From Oscillospiraceae bacterium (GTDB taxonomy: Bacteria > Bacillota > Clostridia > Oscillospirales > Oscillospiraceae), in the NCBI GenBank assembly GCA_017434755.1, contig JAFRER010000008.1, positions 30,115 through 94,114 of the forward strand: a DNA stretch of 64,000 nt, given 5' to 3'. Both the position numbers and the translations under genes were made by a program. Below, in pieces: positions 32,655 through 41,067 of the stretch; positions within the stretch are counted from its first letter, which is position 1, and each line of letters starts with the position of its first letter. The notes under the pieces are model-generated. The model was not told where the DNA came from. It made no database searches and saw only the letters and a list, made by a program, of their open reading frames with translations.

Positions 32655-32672
32655 CCTTATATGGTTTTCGGA

Positions 32673-34043
32673 TCATTTCTGCGCCGGAAACACCTTCCGG
32701 TAGTAGATCCGAAGCAGGATCAGAAGGAGCATGTTGTGGGCAATCATGCAGCACCAGGCAGAGACCAGCCCGTAACCGAGCCGGAGGCAGATGGTGGTAC
32801 CGACGATGCGCACGCCCCACATGCCGATCAGGTTGAACAGGAAGGGCTTGAACGTGAGTCCGGCGCCCTGCAGCATGCCCTCCGTCACGATCGAGACCCC
32901 GTAGAAAGGTTCGGACACGGCCACCATCCGCAGCACGGTGCTGCCGAGGGCGATCACCGCGGCGTCGCGGGAGAAGATGCCCATCATGGCCGGGGCGAAG
33001 ATCAGCAGCAGCCCGCCCGTCACCGCCATGAGGGAGATCTCGATGAGCAATATCATGTTCGCCAGGTCCTTCTGCCGCTGCCGGTCCCCTGCGCCGATGC
33101 AGTTGCCGGTGAGCGTGGCGGCCGCGGCCATCATGCCGTAACCCGGGATGTAGAACGCAGACTCCACGGTGTTCGCGATGGTGTGCGCCGCGGTGGAGAG
33201 CTCTCCGAGAGAGTTGATCATCGAGGCGAAGACCACGTAGCCCAGCGAGGTGCAGAAGCGCTGGAACATGTTCGGGAGAGAGACCCGGAGGCAGGGTCGG
33301 AGGATCTCCGGATCCGGCTTCAGGCTGTGCCCCCGCGGCGAGACAGACTTGCTCCGCCACAGGGCGACGGTGACGAGGATCCCGCCCACGGCCACGGAGG
33401 CCGCGCTTGCAAGGGCCGCGCCCTCAACGCCCATCCCCGCGCCGAACACGCGCATTCCGCCGAGAGCGGCAAGCTCGCGGGTCGGGTATATGAGGAAGAA
33501 GTTCCCAACCACGTTCAGCAGGTTCACCAGCAGACCGATCCGCATGGGCGTCCGTGTGTCGCCCGAAGCCCGGAGCAGGGTCCCGAAGATGATCCTCGCG
33601 CTGCGGAAGAGCATGGTGGAATACAGGATCAGGAAATACCGTGCGGCGAGCGGGCGGATCGAAACATCCGCGTGCATCCAGCCGGGAACGAAGCGGGCCA
33701 GCGGCAGCACGATCGCCGAGAACAGCAGCCCGGTGAACAGCGCCACGAATACCGCCTGTGCCGAAGCGCGGGCGGCGTTTTCATCGTTTCCCGCGCCGCG
33801 CGATTTAGCGATGTAGGAAAGGAAGCCTATGCCGATGGCGGAGAAGGTCCCGCCGACGAGCCAGCTGATCGTGGCCGTCGCGCCGACCGCGGCCGTGGCG
33901 GCCGTGCCGAGGCTGCCCACCATGGCGATGTCTATATACTGCACCGCAGTGTCCACGAGTTCCTCGAACATGGTCGGGGCCGCGAGGGACAAGATCACCG
34001 GGATGAGTTCCGGATGCAGTTTTTTTCTGTCGGCAGCTGTCAT
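32673..34043 (-). CDS. MATE-family multidrug/metabolite exporter
   Basis: The ATG at 34043 follows ACGGAG; a 69-residue longer frame is rejected. The 456-aa product has twelve membrane helices in two homologous halves (the first opens LSLAAPTMFEELVDTAVQYIDIAMVG, the second LRVSLPNMFQRFCTSLGYVVF). The TLLRASGDTRTPM motif and its counterpart GMLQGAGLTFKPF are typical of MATE proteins. These antiport drugs or metabolites against Na+ or H+. Specificity cannot be read from sequence. Confidence 0.92.
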   Translation of the reverse strand: MTAADRKKLHPELIPVILSLAAPTMFEELVDTAVQYIDIAMVGSLGTAATAAVGATATISWLVGGTFSAIGIGFLSYIAKSRGAGNDENAARASAQAVFVALFTGLLFSAIVLPLARFVPGWMHADVSIRPLAARYFLILYSTMLFRSARIIFGTLLRASGDTRTPMRIGLLVNLLNVVGNFFLIYPTRELAALGGMRVFGAGMGVEGAALASAASVAVGGILVTVALWRSKSVSPRGHSLKPDPEILRPCLRVSLPNMFQRFCTSLGYVVFASMINSLGELSTAAHTIANTVESAFYIPGYGMMAAAATLTGNCIGAGDRQRQKDLANMILLIEISLMAVTGGLLLIFAPAMMGIFSRDAAVIALGSTVLRMVAVSEPFYGVSIVTEGMLQGAGLTFKPFLFNLIGMWGVRIVGTTICLRLGYGLVSAWCCMIAHNMLLLILLRIYYRKVFPAQK

Positions 34044-34181
34044 CTGTTCTCCGTCGTTCACGGCGCGCCGGTTTTTTCCCGAGAAGCCCGGAGGACGCAC
34101 CGCCGAAAAAAGCATATCACCGGCGGGTGGAATTATCAAGCCGGGAACCCTGCCCGATACCGACAGCGTGGAAAAACACCT

Positions 34182-34210
34182 TTGTTTTTTCCGCGGGAAT
34201 ACAGTATAAT
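34182..34210 (+). promoter_or_regulatory. Promoter upstream of the hypothetical/PfkB genes
   Basis: TTGTTT (34182-34187), a 17-bp spacer and TATAAT (34205-34210), 33 nt before the ATG at 34244. Confidence 0.7.
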
Positions 34211-34243
34211 CCAAAGCAGAATCCAAAGACAGGAGGAAGGACC

Positions 34244-34618
34244 ATGGCAAGGAGTTTTTCCAGCATACACGGAAGGATAAAGGACCCGGCGGTCGCGGAG
34301 GAATACGAGAGCGCCGCGCGCTTCGACAAGGTCCGCGTGGGGGACACGGGCGTGTTCTTCCCGTATAACCTTTCGATCAAATACATCCCCTATAAATATC
34401 TCGACCGGGTCTTCATCCGCGTCAACGAGGTGAACGGCAAGCTCTGCTGCGGCAAGGCGACCTTCTATTACTACAGGCTTGTGTTTGTGCGGGACGGCAA
34501 GGAGTTTATCGACGTGATCAGCGAGGACGAGAAGGCCATGGACGATGCGCTCGCAGCCATTGCGGAAAAAGCGCCGCAGGTGGCGATCGGATTCGCAGGA
34601 AAGGAGCAGCCGGCCTGA
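34244..34618 (+). CDS. Hypothetical protein, PH-like strand pattern
   Basis: The ATG at 34244 follows AGGAGG. The 124-aa product is soluble. It shows alternating strands (GDTGVFFPYNLSIKYIPY, LDRVFIRVNEV, FYYYRLVFVRDGKEFIDVIS) and then a C-terminal helix (EKAMDDALAAIAEKA). This strand-rich body with a closing helix is compatible with a PH-like fold, but I recognise no family. It is probably cotranscribed with the kinase gene 20 nt downstream. Confidence 0.65.
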   Translation: MARSFSSIHGRIKDPAVAEEYESAARFDKVRVGDTGVFFPYNLSIKYIPYKYLDRVFIRVNEVNGKLCCGKATFYYYRLVFVRDGKEFIDVISEDEKAMDDALAAIAEKAPQVAIGFAGKEQPA

Positions 34619-34638
34619 ACGAGCCGGACAAGCTGATA

Positions 34639-35595
34639 ATGGAGAAACGACTCGATCTGCTGTGCATCGGCACGGCGCTTGTCGACTGCATCATAAAGGG
34701 TTTTGACCCGAACCCGGTGTCCGCGGCGGGCTTCCGGGCCGATTCCTGCTCAATCAACCCGGGCGGCGAGGGTGTGAACGAATCGGCCACGGCCGCAAAG
34801 CTCGGCCTTCGGACCGGGATCCTCTGCTTCCTCGGCTGCGACGGCGCGGGCGATATGCTCTACGGGGCCATGGCCTCGAATGGCGTGGACATGGCCGCCG
34901 TCGTGCGGGAGAAGGAGCACCCGACCCCCGTGACCACCATGTTCGTCAACCCCGACGGCACGCGAAAGTCCATCACCAACCTCGCCCACAAGTATAATTT
35001 CCACCCGGAGCAGTATGCCGACGTGATCCGCTCGGCGGCTGCGATCTCGGTCGACTCGCTCTTCCGCGCTCCCTTCGACGATGCGGAGATCGTCCGAAAG
35101 GTCTTCCGGACTGCAAAGGACGGCGGCGCTCTCATCTATGCGGACACGAAGCTGCCCAACTTCAGGACCCTCCGCTTCGGCGACATCCGCGAAGAGCTCG
35201 CCATGGTCGACTATATCTTCCCCAACGAGGACGAGGCGAAGTTCCACACCGGCGAGAGCGATCCGGACAAAATGGCGGACGTGATGCTCGATGCGGGGAT
35301 AAAAAATGTCATCATCAAGCTCGGCGGTGACGGCTGCCTCTTCAAGAACCGGCAGGAACGCTGGCGCCTCGGGGCCTTCCCCGTGAATGCGGTGGACGCC
35401 ACCGGCGCGGGGGATAACTTCATCGCCGGCTTCATCTCCGCAAGGCAGCGCGGCCTCGGCAACCGGGATGCCCTCGTCTTCGCGAACGCCTGCGGCGCCA
35501 TCTGTGCCTCGGCCGTCGGCGGTCTGGCGGGCGTGAAGAGCCTTGAGCAGGTGGAGAACTTTGTGAGGGAGCATGCGGCGCCCTTCAGGGACTGA
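34639..35595 (+). CDS. PfkB-family carbohydrate kinase
   Basis: A 318-aa ribokinase-like sugar kinase. Seen are the N-terminal LLCIGTALVDCI, the substrate motif NPGGEGVNESATAAKLG, DYIFPNEDEAKFHTGE, and the catalytic anion-hole motif VDATGAGDNFIAGF with Asp as base. Family members phosphorylate sugars or nucleosides such as ribose, fructose, KDG or adenosine. No sugar-specific partner is adjacent. The ribosome site before the ATG is weak, which fits coupling to the upstream gene. Confidence 0.9.
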   Translation: MEKRLDLLCIGTALVDCIIKGFDPNPVSAAGFRADSCSINPGGEGVNESATAAKLGLRTGILCFLGCDGAGDMLYGAMASNGVDMAAVVREKEHPTPVTTMFVNPDGTRKSITNLAHKYNFHPEQYADVIRSAAAISVDSLFRAPFDDAEIVRKVFRTAKDGGALIYADTKLPNFRTLRFGDIREELAMVDYIFPNEDEAKFHTGESDPDKMADVMLDAGIKNVIIKLGGDGCLFKNRQERWRLGAFPVNAVDATGAGDNFIAGFISARQRGLGNRDALVFANACGAICASAVGGLAGVKSLEQVENFVREHAAPFRD

Positions 35596-35620
35596 AAGAG
35601 AAACAAATGATGAGTGACGG

Positions 35621-35649
35621 TTGAAAAAAGCCGCCCGCTGTTATACACT
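35621..35649 (+). promoter_or_regulatory. Promoter of the zinc-ribbon membrane protein
   Basis: TTGAAA (35621-35626), a 17-bp spacer and TACACT (35644-35649). Confidence 0.5.
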
Positions 35650-35690
35650 GTATCTATTGGACAAACGATTTTTCGGAAAGGATGAAAACC

Positions 35691-36776
35691 ATGAAAGTAT
35701 GCCCCACTTGCGGAAAGCAAAACAGAGACACCGCTAAATTCTGCACCGGCTGCGGAGCCAGCATTCTGGAAGTCATTGCAGTTCCGGGTGAGCCCGCCCC
35801 CGAGCCGGCACCCGCTGCCTCTTCGATCTATAATGCGCCTGCCCCGGCTGCAGCACCTGCACCGGCCCCGGCCCCTGCTCCGGCACGGCCTGCGGCTCCT
35901 TACGTTGCAAGGACCCCCGCGCAGGAAAGGCTCAAAAAACTTGCCGGCTCCAAGCTCGCGCTCGTGATCTGCATCGCGTTCACGCTCATGCTGGTCTTTT
36001 CCGTCGGAACAAGTGTAATCGTTCCCTCTGCGCTAGGCGCTTCTTCCAGTGACTTTCTTGATGTTGTCAAGGATGCGGGCATAGGAGATCTCCTTGAAGA
36101 TGCGTTCAACATAGATGCATCGGATATCAACGATGCAATCGATGAGGTAACGGACGCCGGTTCTGGACTCAGTGACAGCGTGACCCGTATCACCAGTGCT
36201 TCCACCAGTGGGATAAGCCTGCTGTTCGCAGTAGCCCTCTGGATCATCTACGGCGGCGCAAAGAAGGAGGGCTCTGTCTGCTGCGGCAATACGGGCCTTT
36301 GGATCATCCGCGTCCTCAAGACCATCGGCCTTGTCGTTGCGATCATCTTTGCGGTGGTCATTGCGGTCGGTATCGTGTTAGCCCTGTTTATGACCATCCG
36401 GGAGGGATATGAGGATTATACGCTTCTCCTGTACATCCTCGCCGGATTCACCGCCCTGGTCTATGTCATCATGTTCTGCTTCCTCGGCGGATGCATCAGC
36501 ACCGTGAAGAGATACATCTCCGTTTCCCAGAACCGGTCCGGAAGATCCCGCATCTCCGGCTTTGCCGCACTGCTCCTGTTCATCGGAGGTCTCTTCTCCG
36601 CCCTCTTTGTCATAACAACAATCGGAGCGGGCATTGCACTTTCTTCTGAATATGACAGTGCCGCGTTCATCGTGATCGCTGTGATCATGGCTGTTTCTTC
36701 CATTGTGAGGGCAGTCTACCAGTTTGCGCTCAGCTCTTTCATCTTCCGCAGCAAGAAGGCGCTGAAAACAGTTTAA
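35691..36776 (+). CDS. Zinc-ribbon membrane protein
   Basis: The second of two close ATGs (35691) is preferred because AAAGGA is correctly spaced before it. The 361-aa product has an N-terminal zinc ribbon (CPTCG...CTGCG), then a Pro/Ala linker (about 37-72). A first membrane helix (about 85-110) precedes an outward segment, and four more helices form the C-terminal half. Such zinc-ribbon membrane proteins are abundant in Clostridia and their function is unknown. Confidence 0.75.
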   Translation: MKVCPTCGKQNRDTAKFCTGCGASILEVIAVPGEPAPEPAPAASSIYNAPAPAAAPAPAPAPAPARPAAPYVARTPAQERLKKLAGSKLALVICIAFTLMLVFSVGTSVIVPSALGASSSDFLDVVKDAGIGDLLEDAFNIDASDINDAIDEVTDAGSGLSDSVTRITSASTSGISLLFAVALWIIYGGAKKEGSVCCGNTGLWIIRVLKTIGLVVAIIFAVVIAVGIVLALFMTIREGYEDYTLLLYILAGFTALVYVIMFCFLGGCISTVKRYISVSQNRSGRSRISGFAALLLFIGGLFSALFVITTIGAGIALSSEYDSAAFIVIAVIMAVSSIVRAVYQFALSSFIFRSKKALKTV

Positions 36777-36798
36777 GAGATACGGAAGGAGAACCGCC

Positions 36799-37170
36799 AT
36801 GCAGTTCAGACCGGTCCACATCAATTTCAATGTCAAAGACCTTGACAAGTCGATCGCTTTCTATGAGGAGGCGCTCGACCTTCACAAGAAAAGAAGGAAA
36901 AACGCTGCGGACGGCTCTTTCACCATCGTCTTCATGGGGAACGACACCTCGGACTTCGAGCTCGAGCTCACGTGGCTGCGGGACCATCCCCAGGCCTACG
37001 ACCTCGGTGAGGGCGAGTTCCACTTCGCCTTCAAAACGGACGATTATGAGGCCGCGAAGGCAAAGCACGAAAAGATGGGCTGCGTCTGCTTCGTGAACGA
37101 AAAGATGGGGATCTATTTTATCGAGGATCCCGACGGATACTGGCTCGAGATCATCCCGCTCAACCACTGA
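36799..37170 (+). CDS. VOC-family (glyoxalase-like) protein
   Basis: A 123-aa vicinal-oxygen-chelate protein made of two beta-alpha-beta-beta-beta units. It has the HINFNVKDLDKSIAFYEEAL start, a central FELELTW and EFHFAFKTDD, and the C-terminal IEDPDGYWLEIIP. His7, Glu and the terminal Glu supply metal ligands as in glyoxalase I. A lactoylglutathione lyase-like role is possible, but the superfamily also includes resistance and isomerase functions. Confidence 0.88.
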   Translation: MQFRPVHINFNVKDLDKSIAFYEEALDLHKKRRKNAADGSFTIVFMGNDTSDFELELTWLRDHPQAYDLGEGEFHFAFKTDDYEAAKAKHEKMGCVCFVNEKMGIYFIEDPDGYWLEIIPLNH

Positions 37171-37178
37171 TGACAAAA

Positions 37179-37208
37179 CTGCCCGGACAGCGTTCACGCC
37201 CCGGGCAG
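37179..37208 (+). terminator. Stem-loop after the VOC gene
   Basis: An 8-bp stem CTGCCCGG/CCGGGCAG with a 14-nt loop. No clear T-run follows, so it may only stabilise the 3' end. Confidence 0.35.
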
Positions 37209-37242
37209 TCATAAAAAGACAGAGTATGAAGGAGGAGATCCT

Positions 37243-37917
37243 ATGGCGACAGAGAGACCCGTTCCGCCCCTGCCCCCCGAGGAGATGCCCCCCAGAAGGA
37301 GAAGGAGAGGCGCGATCCTGTTCCGGAGAGCGCTGTTCCGCATCATCCTGCTGGCGATTGTGATCGTGGGGCTCCTGCTGGGCTGGAATTACTATAAAGA
37401 ACAGACCTTCAAAGGCATCATCGGCCATGACACCGGCCTGACGGACGAAGTCGTGATGGAGAAACTCCAGAGCATGGGCCAGCTGGTGACCTATTCCTAT
37501 GAATACAGCAATGTCCGCGAGATCAAGGACAGCAAACAGCTGTTCGGCTGGAACATACCCGGTACCACCCACACCATCCAGCTCAAATACAACGGCACGA
37601 TAAAGGTCGGCTATGAGGTCTCGGAGATAAAGGTCAGCGTGGATAACGAGACGAAGACGATCTATGTCACCCTTCCCGAGCCGAAAGTCACCGACAACTA
37701 CATCGACATGGACCACCTCAGCTATGCCGAGCAGAACAACATCTTCAATCCCATCAGCGGAGAAGAGCTTACCATCGAGCTCGATACCATAAAGAGCGAG
37801 GCGCTCGAAAAGGCGGAGAACGCCGGGATATTCGATAAAGCCAAGGGAAGCGCCAAAGAGCAGATACAAGGCCTGTTCGAGGCTTTCGACGGCTATACGG
37901 TCAAGTTCACGGAGTAA
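37243..37917 (+). CDS. DUF4230 membrane-anchored protein
   Basis: A 224-aa protein. A Pro/Arg-rich N-terminus (RRRRR) precedes one membrane helix (about 30-48), then a domain with the DUF4230 pattern: LQSMGQLVTYSYEYSNVREI, a KVGYEVSEIKVSVDNETKTIYVTLPEPKV stretch (its core IKVSVDNETKTIYVTLP) and a helical tail. DUF4230 proteins are widespread and uncharacterised. It is followed 3 nt later by another membrane protein gene and is likely cotranscribed with it. Confidence 0.85.
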   Translation: MATERPVPPLPPEEMPPRRRRRGAILFRRALFRIILLAIVIVGLLLGWNYYKEQTFKGIIGHDTGLTDEVVMEKLQSMGQLVTYSYEYSNVREIKDSKQLFGWNIPGTTHTIQLKYNGTIKVGYEVSEIKVSVDNETKTIYVTLPEPKVTDNYIDMDHLSYAEQNNIFNPISGEELTIELDTIKSEALEKAENAGIFDKAKGSAKEQIQGLFEAFDGYTVKFTE

Positions 37918-37920
37918 ACC

Positions 37921-38475
37921 GTGTCTGCCGGAAATGTTCCCGCGGGCGGCCGGTCAAAGACCTTTGCGCTCGCTTTCGGGGCTCTGATGGCGGCCGCAGG
38001 GACGGCCGTGATGCTGCTGGGCGCCCTCGTGCCCGTGTTCACTTACTGTTCCCCGCTTCTGGCCTCTCTGTTCCTGCTGCCGGTCATCGACATCTGCGGC
38101 AGGAGGAATGCCGTCCTTGTCTGGGTCGTTACGTCCGTTCTCGTGCTGCTCATCGGCGCGGACAAGGAAGCCGCCTTCTTTTACCTGTTCTTCGGCTGGT
38201 ACCCCGTCGCGAAGGACGGGCTCGACCGGATCGGCTCAAAGGCACTGCGCTTCCTGCTGAAGCTCCTCTTGTTCTCCACCGCTGCGGCTGCCATGTATGC
38301 GCTCACCTGCTATGTCCTCGGCATTGAGGAGATCATCGAGACATTTTCGGAGAGCTGGTGGGTGAATGCCCTGTTCCTTGCGGCAATCGTCTTCTGCATG
38401 ATGCTCTTCGATGCCGCGCTGACGAGGCTTGCGCCTCGTATTCAAAGACTCACGGAAAAGATCATAAAGCGCTGA
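37921..38475 (+). CDS. Integral membrane protein of unknown function
   Basis: A GTG start with GGAG 6 nt before it. The 184-aa product has about six hydrophobic segments, an FLLPVIDICGRRNAVLVW loop, a FGWYPVAKDGLDRI loop, and a basic C-terminus. I do not recognise a family. Its coupling to the DUF4230 gene (3-nt gap) suggests the two act together in the membrane. Confidence 0.7.
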   Translation: MSAGNVPAGGRSKTFALAFGALMAAAGTAVMLLGALVPVFTYCSPLLASLFLLPVIDICGRRNAVLVWVVTSVLVLLIGADKEAAFFYLFFGWYPVAKDGLDRIGSKALRFLLKLLLFSTAAAAMYALTCYVLGIEEIIETFSESWWVNALFLAAIVFCMMLFDAALTRLAPRIQRLTEKIIKR

Positions 38476-38485
38476 AATAGAAACA

Positions 38486-38519
38486 AAAAGCACCGGAGCC
38501 GAAAGGCCCCGGTGCTTTT
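38486..38519. terminator. Bidirectional terminator
   Basis: Stem AAAAGCACCGGAGCC/GGCCCCGGTGCTTTT (one mismatch) with GAAA loop, serving the membrane protein gene and the convergent thioesterase gene. Confidence 0.8.
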
Positions 38520-38538
38520 ATACTGTTTTCAGACAGGC

Positions 38539-39249
38539 TCAGCCGTAGGTCAGTCCCATGCGGAACACCTGCCGCTCGCCCTCGCCCAGAATGTAATATA
38601 CGCCGTCTTTGCAGCCCCAGTTTACGGTGAAGGTCTCGCCGAAGCGCGCCTCGTTAGAATACTCGATCTGTATGCCCTTGAGCGCCTTTCCTTCGGCGGC
38701 GGCCGGGATGCAGTCCTCCACAAGGTCGAAATAGTGGGCGTTGTTCATATGCCCGTTGATGTCCACATAGCTGTAGGGCACGGTGAACTGGCGGCTCTCC
38801 GTGCATTCCATCCTGCGCGGCGCGGAAGGCAGGGCGATCTCCTCCCCGGTGACAACGCCATCGACCACGACGCCGTATTTCTCCGGAAAGATCATCTTTC
38901 TCGTGTTCTGGTCCACAAGCCCCCACATAGCGCTCGCCGAGAGCAGATGCTCTCCTGCCGCGGTCTCCATGCTGTAATAGCGCGTGAAGAGAAGGTGCAT
39001 GGTCTTCCCAGGCCAGGTCCGGAGGACGATCCGCTCGTCATACTCCGGCATGCGCGCGATCTCTGCCCTCTGGAGCAGCAGCACCCACAGCAGCCCCCGG
39101 TCAAGAGTCTTGTCCCGGCCCATGCCGAGCTCCTCGGTGTGGGCGATCGAAGCTTCCTGCAGCAGACGGAAAAGTTCGGAGGTGCGCAGTCTCCGGAACA
39201 TGTCCACGTCTCTGCTGCGGAGCAGCATTTCCCTGCTGTATACGCTCAT
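38539..39249 (-). CDS. Acyl-ACP thioesterase
   Basis: The ATG at 39249 overlaps the ACP stop codon. The 236-aa product is a double-hotdog acyl-ACP thioesterase: an N-terminal RSRDVDMFRRLRTSELFRLLQEAS segment (its core RTSELFRLLQEA), LLWVLLLQRAEI and W-P-G substrate wall, then VPYSYVDINGHMNNAHYFDL. The Asp/Asn/His pair in DINGHMNN forms the catalytic network in the FatA/FatB group. It releases free fatty acids from ACP. It is third in an acyl-ligase-ACP-thioesterase unit with overlapping genes. Confidence 0.9.
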   Translation of the reverse strand: MSVYSREMLLRSRDVDMFRRLRTSELFRLLQEASIAHTEELGMGRDKTLDRGLLWVLLLQRAEIARMPEYDERIVLRTWPGKTMHLLFTRYYSMETAAGEHLLSASAMWGLVDQNTRKMIFPEKYGVVVDGVVTGEEIALPSAPRRMECTESRQFTVPYSYVDINGHMNNAHYFDLVEDCIPAAAEGKALKGIQIEYSNEARFGETFTVNWGCKDGVYYILGEGERQVFRMGLTYG

Positions 39250-39494
39250 TTCGCCACGCGCTTCCAGATCGCGTCCACCACGTCGCCGAGAGTCTGCAGC
39301 TTCTGCCACTGGCGCTCGGGGATGCGCACGTCGAACATGGCCTCCAGCTTGCAGATCACAAGGACAAAGCCCATGGAATCAATGGCGGTCTCGGTGTTGA
39401 TGACGCTGTCCTCCTGAAGGTCTTCATCCCGCAGATCGGGGAAGCAGTCATAGATCACCTTTTTGGTGCTTTCGAGTATTTCCTGTCTTGTCAT
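39246..39494 (-). CDS. Acyl carrier protein
   Basis: An 82-aa carrier protein with the phosphopantetheine attachment Ser40 in TAIDSMGF and an acidic helix II. It differs from housekeeping AcpP (Met-Gly-Phe after the Ser instead of Leu-Asp), so it is a dedicated carrier. It overlaps the acyl ligase upstream and the thioesterase downstream by ATGA each, implying stoichiometric coupled translation. Confidence 0.9.
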   Translation of the reverse strand: MTRQEILESTKKVIYDCFPDLRDEDLQEDSVINTETAIDSMGFVLVICKLEAMFDVRIPERQWQKLQTLGDVVDAIWKRVAK

Positions 39495-40834
39495 GTATCC
39501 GCGCTCACTTTCTGCTGGAGTTCCCAGCGTTTTATTTTACCCGTGGCGGTCCTCGGCAGAGGTTCCGCCGTTACGATAATGTCCGTGATCTGCTGGCCGC
39601 GCGGCAGCTCGCGCATGAGCTCGCGCAGCTTCAGGGATATCGCATCGGCATCTCCCTCGCCGGAGAACACCAGCACCGGCCTGCCGTTCTTGAGTGTCAC
39701 GGCGATCTCCGTGCTGCCCAGCGCTTTCATGATGGGAGCCTCGTACTCGGGCAGAAAGATCTTCGTCCCGTCCGGCAGCACCAGCATGTCCTTTTTGCGC
39801 CCTGTGATGTGCAGTTTGCCGTCCCCGTCGAAGTATCCGAGGTCGCCTGTATAAAACACACCGTCCTTCAGGACCTCCGCAGTGTCACCGGGCATCTTGT
39901 AATAGCCCTGCATGATGCAGGTCGGCGCTTCGATGAGGATCTCACCGTCTTCCGCGATGGTGATGGTGTCGTCCGGGCAGACCTCCATGGCGAAGGGATC
40001 GCCCGAGACGGAGATGGCCACGCCTGAGCTGGTCTCGGTGAGTCCGTAGCCGAAGCTCACCCGCAGTCCCGCAGCGGCCGCGGCGCCCAGCAGAGCAGGC
40101 GGGCAGTCGCCCGCGCCTACGAGGATCAGCCTGAGCTCCGGATTGATGCAGCGCTGCTTGAGCAGGAAGCCCATCAGCAGCGGCACGACGGACACCGCCG
40201 TGGGCCGGTAGTGGCTGCAGTCGTCGAGATAGTGCCGTGCACCGCGCCCGAGGGCCACGCATGCGCCGCAGGAAAGGCCCCAGAGCAGGCCGCACACGAA
40301 GCCGAACACATGGCCCAGCGGCAGGATGCACAGGAGCGTGTCCTCCGGGGAGAGGGGCAGCTTCTCCGAGCCGTTCCAGGCGCTCTGGCAGAGGCTGTGG
40401 TCCGTGAGCACGACTGCCTTCGAGCGGGCGGTAGTGCCGGAGGTGAAGAAGAGGATCTTCCCTTTCCCATCGGAGACACCTCCCGTGAGGGCGCCCTCGA
40501 GCTCCTCGACCAGATCGATGTCGCCCCAGAGCGTGTCGATGTCCGTGTAACGGATCAGCATCGTCAGCATGCCTGTCTCAAGTGAGGCGTCGAGCATCAC
40601 CACCTGCAGACCCGCGAGGTTCGCCGCAAAGATCTCGACCACGCAGTCGAGGCTTCCGTCGGAGAGGATGCCCATGCAGGTCTTCCCCGTCTCCCGCAGT
40701 TCGGCGGCGCGTGTTTTCACCGCGTCATAAAGCGCGGAAAAGGAGAGCGTCCGGTTCTCATAATGAAGAGCGGGGGCGTCGGGCGTCTGCTCCGAAAAGT
40801 GCGAGAGCAGATGGGCGAAGCTGTCGAATCTCAA
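39491..40834 (-). CDS. AMP-forming acyl-CoA/acyl-ACP synthetase
   Basis: A TTG start at 40834 is supported by a near-perfect AAGGAGGTG; the longer frame is rejected. The 447-aa product has the ANL-superfamily motifs in order: FFTSGTTARSKAVVLT (AMP-binding), LPLGHVFGFVCGLLWG, FGYGLTETSSG, YTGDLGYFDGDGKLHITGRKKD, and a C-terminal LPRTATGKIKR Lys motif. It activates a carboxylic acid as acyl-AMP and, given the ACP gene immediately downstream, probably loads it on that carrier. Chain preference is unknown. Confidence 0.9.
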   Translation of the reverse strand: MRFDSFAHLLSHFSEQTPDAPALHYENRTLSFSALYDAVKTRAAELRETGKTCMGILSDGSLDCVVEIFAANLAGLQVVMLDASLETGMLTMLIRYTDIDTLWGDIDLVEELEGALTGGVSDGKGKILFFTSGTTARSKAVVLTDHSLCQSAWNGSEKLPLSPEDTLLCILPLGHVFGFVCGLLWGLSCGACVALGRGARHYLDDCSHYRPTAVSVVPLLMGFLLKQRCINPELRLILVGAGDCPPALLGAAAAAGLRVSFGYGLTETSSGVAISVSGDPFAMEVCPDDTITIAEDGEILIEAPTCIMQGYYKMPGDTAEVLKDGVFYTGDLGYFDGDGKLHITGRKKDMLVLPDGTKIFLPEYEAPIMKALGSTEIAVTLKNGRPVLVFSGEGDADAISLKLRELMRELPRGQQITDIIVTAEPLPRTATGKIKRWELQQKVSADT

Positions 40835-40874
40835 AGGAAAGCACCTCCTTACGGAATTCTGTGGCGCTGGTATC

Positions 40875-40883
40875 AATATAGCA
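40875..40883 (-). promoter_or_regulatory. Extended -10 promoter of the acyl-ligase operon
   Basis: On the minus strand, TGC-TATATT forms an extended -10 element without a good -35 box, about 40 nt before the TTG start. Confidence 0.5.
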
Positions 40884-40924
40884 TAAGCGGCATCGCAAGA
40901 AAAGAGCATTTTGCCTCTCGGAGT

Positions 40925-40942
40925 ACTTTACCCGAGTAAAGT
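40925..40942. promoter_or_regulatory. Palindrome between the divergent acyl-ligase and isomerase operons
   Basis: ACTTTAC-CCGA-GTAAAGT: perfect 7-bp arms with 4-bp spacer, about 50 bp upstream of the acyl-ligase -10 and 60 bp upstream of the isomerase -10. Placement suits one repressor or activator controlling both operons. Confidence 0.5.
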
Positions 40943-41001
40943 TGTATAAATTTTGTCGAATGGAACAGAGAAAAGATAGTGATTTTTACAAGAATATGTT
41001 A

Positions 41002-41007
41002 TATAAT
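41002..41007 (+). promoter_or_regulatory. -10 element of the isomerase operon
   Basis: TATAAT with no recognisable -35 at 16-18 bp, which fits an activator-dependent promoter. The distance to the ATG at 41068 is about 60 nt. Confidence 0.4.
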
Positions 41008-41067
41008 ATCCTTTAATCTGTGCATATTAAGTAAGCAGAAAATTAAATAATTATATTGGAGGAAGAC

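Noticed and set aside
32661-34280. 539-codon plus-strand frame opposite the MATE gene
   Set aside because: Its translation is Arg/His/Glu-rich low-complexity sequence without motifs. It is an antisense shadow produced by C-ending codons of the real gene, which has clear MATE signatures and a ribosome site.
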